Below are positions 46,701 through 54,330 of a DNA stretch of 64,000 bases, in pieces. The stretch is from JAHEFU01 sp041395205 (GTDB taxonomy: Bacteria > 4484-113 > JAFGCY01), in NCBI GenBank assembly GCA_041395205.1, contig JAWLAZ010000004.1, positions 272,348 through 336,347 on the forward strand. The letters run 5' to 3'. Made by a program: the position numbers and the translations under genes. The notes beneath the pieces were generated by a model. That model was not told the origin of the DNA, did not search any database, and worked only from the letters and a program-made list of their open reading frames with translations. Within the stretch, counting starts at the first letter, position 1. Each line of letters begins with the position of its first letter.

Positions 46701-47685
46701 TGATCTCGGCTGGGACACGGACCTGCTGATCGGCCGTGCCAGCAACTTCCCGCCGCAGCTCAGCCTGCTCATGCGTACTGGCAGCGACAGCTTCAGCGAG
46801 ATCCCCGTCAGTGGCAGCAACCCGCTGGCCAATCCACAGCTGGCGCTGGCCGTCGGCACGGAGCATGGCCTGGCCTTCACGGAGTTTGACAGCGGCACCC
46901 TGCCGCAGGTCAGCGGCTACTACTGGTACACGCATACCGACACCGGCAGCTTCCTGCCGCCGCTCGTGCTGGAGACCCCGCTCAAGCAGTACGGCCGCGA
47001 CCTCGACCTGGCCTACAACCCGCTGGACGGGCTCGATCCCTGGGTCTGCTTCCAGCGCGGGACGGCCACCACTGACAACCGGCTCACGCCGATTGACGGC
47101 ACGCTGCACTTCTGGCGTGACCTGGGCAGCGGACCCCTGGTGGAGGATGTTGACAGCGGGGCCAACCCCGGCGACAGCGATGTCGGCAAGCGCGTGCGGA
47201 TGCTGCCTGACGGTGATGGCAATCCGCTGCTGGCCTACTACGACCTTGACAGCGACCCGCTGCAGCCCCGTGGGCAGCTGAGGACGGCGCACTGGGACGG
47301 GGCGCAGTGGAACCTGAGCGTGCTGGAGAACCGCGACCTGTCCTTCCAGGACACCGGTACCTTCCGCCATACCGCGCCGGAGCTGGACCTCGTGCGGAGT
47401 GCAACCGGCGATCTGGCAATCGCCGAGCTGCTGCGCATCAACGTGCCATCCAGCTCCACCCAGCCCCACAGCGTCGGTGTCAGGGCCTGGATTGACAGCG
47501 GCTCGGGCTTCGAGCTGGAGATCCTCACGGAGCCGCTGTGGATGCTGCCTTCGGACCGCGAACCCTGCGTTGCCATGTACGATGCGGCGGGCATCCTGCA
47601 CATCTTCGTGGCCACTGCCCAGGAACCACCGGCGGGAGAGGACTACGTGGCGGACACGATCCTGCATCTGTGGCGGGGCGGGTAG
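43746..47685 (+). pseudogene. Cohesin/dockerin-like lipoprotein, decayed by multiple frameshifts
   Basis: ATG 43746 follows GGAGAG and opens a lipoprotein leader with LLAGC. A cohesin-like domain (about 45-190) and the dockerin loop GDYDNNGLVSISDITPIG follow. In the second loop one base is missing near 44488 (GATGGCAATAATGAATCAAC), so NLADLTPIGRN is read out of frame. Several more breaks are seen from 44500 to 45840. From 45841 a 614-codon frame resumes with an FnIII-like domain (VTLSWDQAVDEHGEPVHY) and propeller-like repeats to 47685. The intact protein would have been about 1,300 residues, similar in plan to the 8116 gene. The density of breaks suggests real decay. Confidence 0.85.
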
Positions 47686-47866
47686 TGGTCAGTGGTCAGT
47701 GGTCAGTGGGCAGTGGTCAGTAGTCAGGACCTGATGGCAGAATGAGAATCAGAATCAGCAGAAAGCTGTAGTCTGAACATCGGTCCTGTTCCTGATTCTC
47801 ATTCTGATTCTGTCTCTTCCACTGACCACTGATGTCTGACAACTGACTACTGACCACTCACTACTG
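47684..47866. repeat. Nested quasi-palindromic word array (GGTCAGT)
   Basis: The left arm (47684-47728) repeats GGTCAGTGGTCAGT. The right arm (47820-47866) repeats the inverse words (ACTGACCACTGA...CTGACCACTCAC). Inside, GAATGAGAATCAGAATCAG (47740-47758) pairs with CTGATTCTCATTCTGATTC (47791-47809). The whole could form one long imperfect hairpin. Confidence 0.85.
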
Positions 47867-47888
47867 AAAAGCCCCGCCGTGGCGGGGC
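47867..47888 (-). terminator. Intrinsic terminator of hicBA
   Basis: GCCCCGCC (47871-47878) pairs with GGCGGGGC (47881-47888). On the minus strand the stem is followed by TTTT. It lies 9 bp past the hicA stop. The same stem occurs at 48576-48593 on the other side of hicBA. Confidence 0.85.
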
Positions 47889-47897
47889 TCTGCAATA

Positions 47898-48119
47898 CTA
47901 CGCGTTGAGAAATTCCTCCACCTCAATTCCCGCCGCACGGAGGATTGCCCGGATGGTTCCTTCCGGCAGGTCGCCACTGTGACGTGGGATGCTTACCTTT
48001 GTGCCGTCCGACCTGCGCCAGATTTCATGACTGCCAGGGCCCTGCCTGTCAAAGAGAAACCCGAGTCTGCGCAGGCGACGGGTCAGCTCACGATAGCTGA
48101 AACCAGCCAGTCGGCCCAT
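47898..48119 (-). CDS. hicA: HicA toxin (mRNA interferase)
   Basis: 73 residues. The double-stranded-RNA-binding-like fold of HicA is indicated by ELTRRLRRLGF, the catalytic His in GPGSHEIWRR, and TKVSIPRHSGDLPEGTIRAIL. HicA cleaves mRNA when it is free of HicB. Its ATG overlaps the hicB stop by one base (TAATG), so hicB is translated first. The unit is flanked by word arrays and by two copies of the same hairpin. Confidence 0.93.
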   Translation of the reverse strand: MGRLAGFSYRELTRRLRRLGFLFDRQGPGSHEIWRRSDGTKVSIPRHSGDLPEGTIRAILRAAGIEVEEFLNA

Positions 48120-48385
48120 TACGGCAGGCTGACTGGCACGCGCAGCTGGATCGGCTGTGAGGTGTCAGCCAATGCCTGCAGGGCCGGTGGCAGCGGGTCG
48201 CCGTGTTCCAGGCAGGATTCCGCGAGTTTCCGGATCAGCCCCTGAGCGGTTTCCACGGCCTGGCTGAGAGTCTGGCCCTGGGCCACCAGACCGGGGACAT
48301 CCGTGCTGGTAACGAGATAGTAGCCCTCAGGCAGCAGCTCGACCTGCAGTGCCACGGTTGTTTCTGATAATGGAGTCGGATCCAT
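48119..48385 (-). CDS. hicB: HicB antitoxin
   Basis: 88 residues. It has the HicB partial RNase H fold, VALQVELLPEGYYLVTSTDVPGLV, followed by GQTLSQAVETAQGLIRKL. The C-terminal DNA-binding domain seen in long HicB proteins is absent, so autoregulation may be weak or need a partner. ATG 48385 is supported by TATACT 6 nt upstream. A longer frame to 48541 would run into a repeat array. Confidence 0.88.
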   Translation of the reverse strand: MDPTPLSETTVALQVELLPEGYYLVTSTDVPGLVAQGQTLSQAVETAQGLIRKLAESCLEHGDPLPPALQALADTSQPIQLRVPVSLP

Positions 48386-48397
48386 GCTGAAAGTATA
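48386..48397 (-). promoter_or_regulatory. -10 box for a leaderless hicBA transcript
   Basis: Minus-strand TATACT (48392-48397), six bases, then ATG at 48385. Confidence 0.55.
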
Positions 48398-48471
48398 ACC
48401 GCGCTGCTGCCTTAACATTGAACTCGAAGACATCCAGCTCGTTAGCGATGGCTTGCCCGCTGAACGTGATG

Positions 48472-48556
48472 GGTAATGAGCAATGAAGAGTGCGCAATGA
48501 TCCTGCAAGGCATCGAGCCATCTCGTCAGGATCAGACTCATTGCACATCACTCACC
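48472..48556. repeat. Quasi-palindromic GAGCAATGA word array, second locus
   Basis: GTAATGAGCAATGAAGAGTG and GCGCAATGA words are followed by CATTGCACATCACTCACC-type inverse words. This is the same family as 10967-11050, at an unrelated locus. Confidence 0.8.
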
Positions 48557-48572
48557 CTGCATTGCCTGACAG

Positions 48573-48597
48573 AAAGCCCCGCCGTGGCGGGGCTTTC
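48573..48597. terminator. Second copy of the hicBA-flanking hairpin
   Basis: GCCCCGCC (48576-48583) pairs with GGCGGGGC (48586-48593), with AAA before and TTT after. It can end transcription in both directions, including that of the lipoprotein gene read from the right. Confidence 0.75.
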
Positions 48598-48603
48598 CTG
48601 TTT

Positions 48604-48656
48604 AATGTCTACTGTCTACTGTCTACTGACCACTGACTACTGCCTACAGACCACTC
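48604..48656. repeat. Simple-word array (GTCTACT / CTGACCACTGACTACTG)
   Basis: Three GTCTACT words are followed by CTGACCACTGACTACTGCC words, ending at the stop codon of the next gene. The words match the right arm of the 47684 array. Confidence 0.7.
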
Positions 48657-50355
48657 AGTTGACAATCACGTCCACGAGGTTGCTGACGCGCTTCGTCAGG
48701 TCGTAGATCGTCAGGCTCTCGCCGGGGCTGAACTCCGCCACCACGGTGACGCTGTCACCGCTCTGCAGGTCGTCGGAGATCAGCGTGCCGCTGCCGCTGT
48801 CGAAGCTCGCGCTGCCGGCGTTGCCACCGTCCGGGATCACCGCCCAGGCCACCCAGGGGGTGATGTCCAGCATGCGCGTGATCGTCTCGGTGACGTTGCC
48901 GCCGCCGTCGCGCAGCTCCAGCTGGAAGCTGCCGTTGGCAACGAAGCCCACCGGCTCGCCGGAGTTGATCCCGACCGGCCCGGTGCCGCCGCCGCCCAGT
49001 GCGATGTCCAGCTCCTCGATGCTCAGCAGCAGGAAGCTCACCTCATCGAATTCCAGGTTGTTGCCCGGTGCATGCGCCCGCACCGTCACCAGCCCGCGGT
49101 TGCGGAAGCTCAGCTGGCCCTTCGTGCCGGCGCTGTCACCGACCACGGCGCTGTTGCCACCTGTGGGCACTGTCCAGATCAGCGACTCCGTGGCGTCGAA
49201 GGGATTGCCCGGGTCGGCATCGCTCTCGGCGGTGGCCGTCAGCCCGAGCAGCTCCGGCGCGAATTCCTCATTGTTGCCGGCGATCCCGTCCACGCTCGCT
49301 TCGGTGATGTAGACGATCGAGCGTCCGCCGTCCACCTCCAGCACCGGCGTGGCCGGCAGGCTGATGCTGACGTTGCTCAGCAGCGGCGCGGCCGTCACGG
49401 CCTGCAGGAACAGCACGTTCGAGCTGCGGCTGCCCAGCGCGCCGGCGTTGTCAAAGTACTGCACCGCGAAGAAGGTGTCCTCCGCCAGCGGGCTGCCGGT
49501 CCAGTTCCAGGTCAGCACGCCGTCGGTGGTCTTGGGGCTCGGGAATTCATCGGCGCGGTTGACGCGCTCCAGCTCCGTGAGGCTGCCCTCGCTCGAGCCG
49601 CTGAAGATCGCATAACCCGCGAGGTCCGTGCCGAGGTTGATCCCGAGCGGTGTCAGGTCGGAGATCGTCACGCTGCCGTTGCGGTCATAGTCCGCCTTGT
49701 CAGCCTGGCTGCCGGGAGTCACGCCCGTCGCATTGAGCGAGATCCCGAGCGGGGTCAGGTCGGAGAGCGTCACCAGCCCGTTGTTGTCACCGTCGCCGGA
49801 GTTGATCTCGCTCCAGCTCAGCTCAGGCTGGCCGGTGTTCTCATTGACGCTGCCGCTCAGCGTGAAGGCGTTGGCCGCACCAGTCGGGGCCTTGGCCACG
49901 CTGCGCTGCGGCTCTTCCGCGCCGTCCCGGAAGCTCAGGCGCGCGATGCTCTGGCTGCCGCTCAGTCCGCTGCGCTGGTCGAAGTTCGCCAGCACCATTC
50001 CGAACTCGAGCCCGTCCGCCAGCGGAGCGGCCAGGAACAGCCGCTCGTCAGCACTCTCACTCGCTTCGGCGGAGCTGAAGCTGTAGCGGCTGCGGTCATA
50101 CTGCACCGTGCCGTAGATCGCCTTGGCATCCGCGAGGCCCGTGGCCAGGATCTCGAAGCCGTACTGCCCGTCCGGGCCGTCCAGCGGCCTGAGCTCGAGG
50201 CTGAAGTCCGCGGCGGCGATGCTGTTCCCGCGGTCCACGTCCGCGCTGAACCCGGCCGGGCCGTCCGCCGCCAGCTCCGCGGATCCTCCGCAGGCACCCA
50301 GCAGGGCGAGGGTCGTCAGGGCCAGCAGGCTGGCCAGCAGCTTGATGCTCTTCAT
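48655..50355 (-). CDS. Lipoprotein with cohesin-like and dockerin-like domains
   Basis: 566 residues. The leader ends in the lipobox LLGAC. A cohesin-like domain spans about 35-165. Two dockerin-like loops follow: GDGDNNGLVTLSDLTPLG (near 190) and DYDRNGSVTISDLTPLG (near 220). An FnIII-like region (AGYAIFSGSSEGS) and beta-rich, Ig-like C-terminal domains complete it, with no propeller. AAGGAAG lies 5 nt before ATG 50355. The frame extends to 50418, but that start lies 2 nt from a TATAAT -10 box, so I reject it. Probably a surface protein; the partner is unknown. Confidence 0.82.
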   Translation of the reverse strand: MKSIKLLASLLALTTLALLGACGGSAELAADGPAGFSADVDRGNSIAAADFSLELRPLDGPDGQYGFEILATGLADAKAIYGTVQYDRSRYSFSSAEASESADERLFLAAPLADGLEFGMVLANFDQRSGLSGSQSIARLSFRDGAEEPQRSVAKAPTGAANAFTLSGSVNENTGQPELSWSEINSGDGDNNGLVTLSDLTPLGISLNATGVTPGSQADKADYDRNGSVTISDLTPLGINLGTDLAGYAIFSGSSEGSLTELERVNRADEFPSPKTTDGVLTWNWTGSPLAEDTFFAVQYFDNAGALGSRSSNVLFLQAVTAAPLLSNVSISLPATPVLEVDGGRSIVYITEASVDGIAGNNEEFAPELLGLTATAESDADPGNPFDATESLIWTVPTGGNSAVVGDSAGTKGQLSFRNRGLVTVRAHAPGNNLEFDEVSFLLLSIEELDIALGGGGTGPVGINSGEPVGFVANGSFQLELRDGGGNVTETITRMLDITPWVAWAVIPDGGNAGSASFDSGSGTLISDDLQSGDSVTVVAEFSPGESLTIYDLTKRVSNLVDVIVN

Positions 50356-50450
50356 ACGGCTTCCTTGGTATTCAGATTTGCGAGCCGGCACGCGGCCGGC
50401 AGGGCTGTCCGCCACCATAGATTATATACCCGCAGGGGCGCGGCCCGTCT

Positions 50451-51825
50451 CTACTGACCGCTGCCGCCGCTGCGCAGTTCCCGCCAGGCCACCCCGCGCC
50501 GCCCTTCCAGCGCCGTATCCCCCGTCACGCGCCGGTAGCAGTCCAGCACCGCATCCACCGCGCGCTGCGAGGCCCCGCGGTTGCGCATGGTGACTTCCTT
50601 GGCGCGCCGGCCGATGTTTATGCGCGCATCCACGTCATTCAGGAGCGCCGCCAGCCGGGCCCCGGCATGCTCCGCATCCGCCTCGATCACCGCATTGTCG
50701 CGGCGCAGCATCTCCATCTGCGACATGATCCCGAAGGTGCTGGGCCCGACCACCACCGGCTTGCCGAGCACCGTGGCCTCGAGGATGTTGTGCCCGCCCA
50801 CCTTGCGGTTGTAGCTGCCACCCATCAGCACGGCGTCCGCGAAGCGGTACATATCCACGAGCACGCCGTACTTGTCCACCACCAGCACATCCCACTCACG
50901 CTGCCCGCCGCCGCCGCCGCCGGACTTGCCCTTCTTCGCCTTGCCCGGCTTCTGCACATCACTCAGCCGCAGGGCTTTCAGCTTGTGGCGCTCGATCAGC
51001 TTCATCACCTCATCCACGCGCTCCACATGCCTTGGCGCGAGGATCAACCGCGTGCGCGGCAGGTCCAGCCGGGCCTGGGCCAGGCAGTCCAGCGCCAGCT
51101 CCTCCTCACCCTGATGCGTGCTCCCGGCGGTGATCACCGGCTCATCCCCCAGCCCGATTGCGCGCCGCTCCTGGCTCATGCGGCTCTCGCCCCATTCCTC
51201 GAGCTCGAAGTCGAACTTGATGTTGCCGCTCGAGACCAGTTTCTCCGGCGGGATCGCGAACTTGATGTAGTTCAGCCAGTGCGTCTTGTCCTGCGTCACG
51301 ATCAGATCGCACAGCTCGATCAGCTGCTGCAGGATCGCCTTGCGCAGGCCCTGCTTGTTGTGCAGGTAGAGCCGGCCGTTCACCAGGCAGACAGGCACCC
51401 CTCGCTCGCGGCAGGCCGCCTGGATATTGGGCCAGAGCTCGGCCTCGGTCGTGATGTAGAGGTCCGGCTGCAGCTTGTCGAGGTAGCGCTTGACGGCCTG
51501 CGGCTGGTCCACGAGCGGAAGTAGGTGAGCAGCTCGATCTCGCCCCTGAGCTTCTTCTGAGCCATCTCCTGGCCGCTGTCCGTGGTGGTCATCAGCACCA
51601 CCTGGCACTGCCGAGCGCCTCGCGCAGCTCGCGGATGAAGGAGGAGATCGCCACCACCTCGCCGGCGCTGACCGCGTTCACGAGCACGTTCAGGCCGGGC
51701 AGTCTGGGGTCGTAGCCCTTCGTCTCGAAATGCCCGAGCCGCTGGCGCACCGTCCCGCGGAAGGGCGGGTAGAGGTAGAGCAGCGGCCAGAGGATCCGCA
51801 CCAGCAGGTTGTAGAGGGACAGCAC
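50451..51825 (-). pseudogene. waaA: Kdo transferase gene (waaA/kdtA) with two frameshifts
   Basis: The N-terminal frame (51825-51592: LYNLLVRILWPLLYLYPPF, NVLVNAVSAGEVVA) stops after ALGSARWC. The expected continuation VVLMTTTDSGQEMAQKK is in a second frame, and from PLVDQPQAVKRYLDKLQ on the protein is in a third (51530-50451, ending RSGGSGQ). Each break equals one missing base, near 51600 and 51528. The rest is intact: TEAELWPN, SGNIKFD, AGSTHQGEE, LAPRHVERV and VGGHNILEA. WaaA adds Kdo to lipid A precursor at the inner membrane. The gene is usually essential with LPS, so sequencing error is quite possible. A Gly/Lys-rich insert (about 80 residues before the end motif) is unusual. Confidence 0.85.
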
Positions 51826-51861
51826 TGGAAGATTATATTAGCGGCGGCAAGCTGCCTGAAA

Positions 51862-52542
51862 AAGTGGGGAAGTGGGGAAGTGGGGAAGTGGGGTGGGGGA
51901 AGTGGAAACCAGGTGTTTGTTTTGTGTTGCATTTGATTGCTTTATATGATACTATACATTTGTTAAATGGAGTAGTCTATGCGTATTGAGTCCCATCGAA
52001 ACCTACTGGTCTGGCAGAAGGCAATAAAGCTGTCTCTCGGTGCCTACAATTACACCCGCTCATTTCCCCGTGACGAGCAGTATGGCCTGACTTCCCAGAT
52101 CCGGCGTGCGTGTGTTTCCATTGCCGCCAATATTGCGGAAGGTAATGGGCGACGGACTGACAGGGACTATGCGCACTTCCTGTCGATGGCAATTGGTTCT
52201 GCCAGGGAAGTGGATACCCTGTTCGTCATGGCCAGGGAGCTAAGGCTGGGCGATGCGGCGGAACTTGAATACTGCGAGGGACTGCTGGAGGAAGTTGACC
52301 GGATGCTCGGGACCATTCATCACCGCTACTCAGGAAAGTGATCCATTTCCGGCTGGATGGCATATGCCGCGAACCAGACTCCGTGGGCTGATTCACTCAG
52401 CAGCTGAGGAGGAGATCTCCTGCCTACGCCCCACTTCTCTTACCTCTTCCACTTCCCCCACTTCTTCCACTATTCCTACTTCCACCACTTCTTCCACTTC
52501 TTCTACTTCTTCCACTTCCCCCACTTCTTCCACTTCTTCTAC
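51862..52542 (+). mobile_element. Candidate IVS-like element: four-helix-bundle gene between inverted word arrays
   Basis: The left arm (51862-51905) is GTGGGGAA repeated about five times. The right arm (52428-52542) is a long run of CTTCCAC/CCCCACTT words, the inverse of the left. Between them lies a single gene of the 23S rRNA intervening-sequence protein family. The right arm ends exactly at the stop codon of the neighbouring gene (CTA 52539-52541). The plan is the same as in the gene-free arrays of this window. Confidence 0.55.
51979..52341 (+). CDS. Four-helix-bundle protein (23S rRNA IVP / S23 family)
   Basis: 120 residues. Family motifs are RNLLVWQKAIKLSLGAY, FPRDEQYGLTSQIRRACVSI and the very conserved AANIAEGNGR, followed by FLSMAIGSAREVDTL. 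Such proteins are encoded in intervening sequences of 23S rRNA in Leptospira, Coxiella and others, and relate to the bAvd accessory protein of diversity-generating retroelements. They form pentamers that bind nucleic acid, but no cell function is settled. GGAG lies 6 nt before the ATG. No rRNA gene is near. Confidence 0.9.
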   Translation: MRIESHRNLLVWQKAIKLSLGAYNYTRSFPRDEQYGLTSQIRRACVSIAANIAEGNGRRTDRDYAHFLSMAIGSAREVDTLFVMARELRLGDAAELEYCEGLLEEVDRMLGTIHHRYSGK

Positions 52543-53261
52543 TGCCCCGCGCTGACCATTGACGCCTTGCGCATGTAGTCCTTCTCGCGGCCGATCAGCG
52601 TGATGTCGCTCGGGTTCACCGCGCCCTTGTCCAGCCACTGCGTCTCCTGCCAGGCGCGCACCACGTTGCGCTCAATCACCTCGCGGTCGCCGAAGCGGTA
52701 GGCCAGCATGTCGCGCACCCTGACGCGGTAGGGGATCAGCGGCTGGTCGAAGCTGTAGTAGCAGTCCTGCATCCACTCCTCGCGCTCCATCATGCTGCGG
52801 AACCAGCTGTTGGCCTCGGAGTAGTCCACGCCGATGATCCCGAGCTGCATCGTATAGCGCCCGTACTCATTCTCGTAGTAGTCCACCACGAGGCTGTGCC
52901 CGCCGTGCTCGGCGAGCTCCGTGCTGTACTTGGAGAGGATCCCCAGCAGGTGCGGGTAGTTCACCGGCTGGAAGTCCGCCGGCAGCTGCAGGTTGATCTG
53001 CTGGGCGTCGTCGTAGGGCCGCAGTTCCAGCCCGCTGCTCCAGGCGCCGATCGCCACGAGCGCGGCCAGCAGCACGGCCAGGCGGAAGCCGAGCCGCATG
53101 TGCGCCGGGTGACGGCGGGGCGCAGGCCCGCGGCGCAGGCGGTTCTCCAGCTGCAGGCGCGTGACCTGCGGGTCGACCTCCTGCTCCAGCTGCCCGAACA
53201 CGCCGAAGATCAGCCGTTCGGCCTCGCTCTGGGGGTTGCGGTTGAAGTCCTGCTTACTCAT
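52539..53261 (-). CDS. Single-pass membrane protein encoded with an ECF sigma factor
   Basis: 240 residues. A basic cytosolic N-terminus (about 1-55) is followed by one membrane segment (RLAVLLAALVAIGAW) and an extracytoplasmic domain. The start overlaps the sigma factor gene by 8 bp. This layout is that of anti-sigma factors, but there is no recognisable zinc-binding HxxxCxxC motif, and I cannot name a family. It may bind or respond through the sigma factor. The stop codon lies within the word array to its left. Confidence 0.65.
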   Translation of the reverse strand: MSKQDFNRNPQSEAERLIFGVFGQLEQEVDPQVTRLQLENRLRRGPAPRRHPAHMRLGFRLAVLLAALVAIGAWSSGLELRPYDDAQQINLQLPADFQPVNYPHLLGILSKYSTELAEHGGHSLVVDYYENEYGRYTMQLGIIGVDYSEANSWFRSMMEREEWMQDCYYSFDQPLIPYRVRVRDMLAYRFGDREVIERNVVRAWQETQWLDKGAVNPSDITLIGREKDYMRKASMVSAGQ

Positions 53262-53922
53262 TCGTCGTCTCCTGCACTACTGTCCCGTGAGAGAAAGGGA
53301 GGGCACCTTCCGGCACCATCGCGGCCAGTCTCTTCCTGGCCCGGTATGCACACTGGATCACTGCACGGGGGCTGACTCTGTGGATGGCGGCCACCTCCTC
53401 GGGGGAGAGCTCGCCGGGTCCGAGCAGCAGGAGCGTCTCGCGCTCGCGCGGCTTCAGCCGTCCCAGCAGTTCCCTGGTCAGGGTCAGCTGGTAGCCGAGC
53501 TCCGCGGGGTCGTTGCTTACAAGGCGTGTGGCTTCCCAGAAAGAATACGTACCCGCAGGCTCAGCTACCAGTGAGATTTTGCGCAGGCTGTCACGCCGGC
53601 GCTGGTTTCGGAATCCGTTCAGGAGGATCGAGAAGAACCATTCCCTGAACTTGCTCCGGTCCCGAAGCTGGTGGAACCGGCTGTAAGCACGGAGCACCGC
53701 GTCACTCGTCAGATCCTCGCCGTCGATCAGGCTGCCTGAAATGGCCTGGGCGTAGGCGAGGGCCCTGGGGTAGACGGGCATCAGCAGGTCGAGAAACTCG
53801 GACTGACGCGCAACCGTCGCCGCATTGTCCTGACCGTCTGATGAATCTCTGTTGCTCACGTTAATGCTGACAGCCTCGGGATAGCTCGGTAACGGAAAAT
53901 CTGGGAAATTTTCCGGATTCAC
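53254..53922 (-). CDS. ECF-type sigma-70 factor
   Basis: 222 residues. Region 2 is seen in PRALAYAQAISGSLIDGEDLTSDAVLRAY and KFREWFFSILLNGFRNQRRR. Region 4 is seen in LKPRERETLLLLGPGELSPEEVAAIHRVSPRAVIQCAYRARKRL, including the HTH. The long N-terminal extension (about 45 residues) is of uncertain translation. It directs RNA polymerase to alternative promoters, with likely control by the coupled membrane protein. A short repeat array lies upstream. Confidence 0.9.
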   Translation of the reverse strand: MNPENFPDFPLPSYPEAVSINVSNRDSSDGQDNAATVARQSEFLDLLMPVYPRALAYAQAISGSLIDGEDLTSDAVLRAYSRFHQLRDRSKFREWFFSILLNGFRNQRRRDSLRKISLVAEPAGTYSFWEATRLVSNDPAELGYQLTLTRELLGRLKPRERETLLLLGPGELSPEEVAAIHRVSPRAVIQCAYRARKRLAAMVPEGALPFSHGTVVQETTNE

Positions 53923-53942
53923 TGGAATTGGTACGTTTTTAG

Positions 53943-54058
53943 GACCTAGGATCTCGGTTGTAGGGTGTAGGGGAGGTGTCTGGCTGCGCCAGACCTGATC
54001 CCGTCTGAAGTCAGCTCGATACTCTGCTACACCCTAGCTCCCAGATCCTAGATCCTAG
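53943..54058. repeat. Word array with a GGAGGT hairpin in its centre
   Basis: The left arm GACCTAGGATCTCGG..TAGGGTGTAG is answered by CTACACCCTAGC...GATCCTAGATCCTAG on the right. In the centre GGAGGT (53972-53977) leads into GTCTGGC/GCCAGAC (53978-53984 with 53988-53994). This links the two repeat families physically. Confidence 0.8.
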
Positions 54059-54063
54059 TATTG

Positions 54064-54232
54064 TAAGGTGCCGGGGATCCGGGGTCCGGTTTCCGCATGC
54101 TGGGATCAGTGCTTGCCGCGAACCCTGATCCCCGGTCCCCGGTCCCTGATTCTAACCCGGTCCCTGGTCCCCGGTCCCAGGTACCTGATTATTCCCAGTG
54201 CCTGATTATAAGGTGCCGGGGCAGGGGGTGGG
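54064..54232. repeat. GGTCCCC / GATCCGGGG word array
   Basis: GGTGCCGGGGATCCGGGGTCCGG on the left is followed by many CCCCGGTCCCCGGTCCCTGATT-like words (each run shorter than 20 bases between changes). It ends in GGTGCCGGGGCAGGGGGTGG. The same words return at 59036-59110. Confidence 0.75.
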
Positions 54233-54330
54233 GGTGGGTAATGCAAGTTGCAGTCTGGACGGGAGCAGAGTAGATGTTGAAGAGTAAGCACAGTTATTTC
54301 GACAGGAAACATAAATTTGACAAACTGGGT

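Noticed and set aside
47684..47866. CRISPR array
   Set aside because: The repeats are 7-10 bp, degenerate, without unique spacers of constant length, and no cas gene is near.
48386..48541. Longer HicB N-terminus
   Set aside because: The extra residues are encoded by a repeat array and would precede the TATACT promoter.
49072..50457. Plus-strand 461-codon frame
   Set aside because: It is antisense to the cohesin/dockerin-like lipoprotein and reads as low-complexity Ala/Arg/Val sequence.
51979..52341. IVP gene as part of a 23S rRNA intervening sequence
   Set aside because: No rRNA sequence flanks it; the neighbours are protein genes.
51979..52341. Diversity-generating retroelement accessory (Avd)
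   Set aside because: No reverse transcriptase and no template/variable repeat pair are found in the window.
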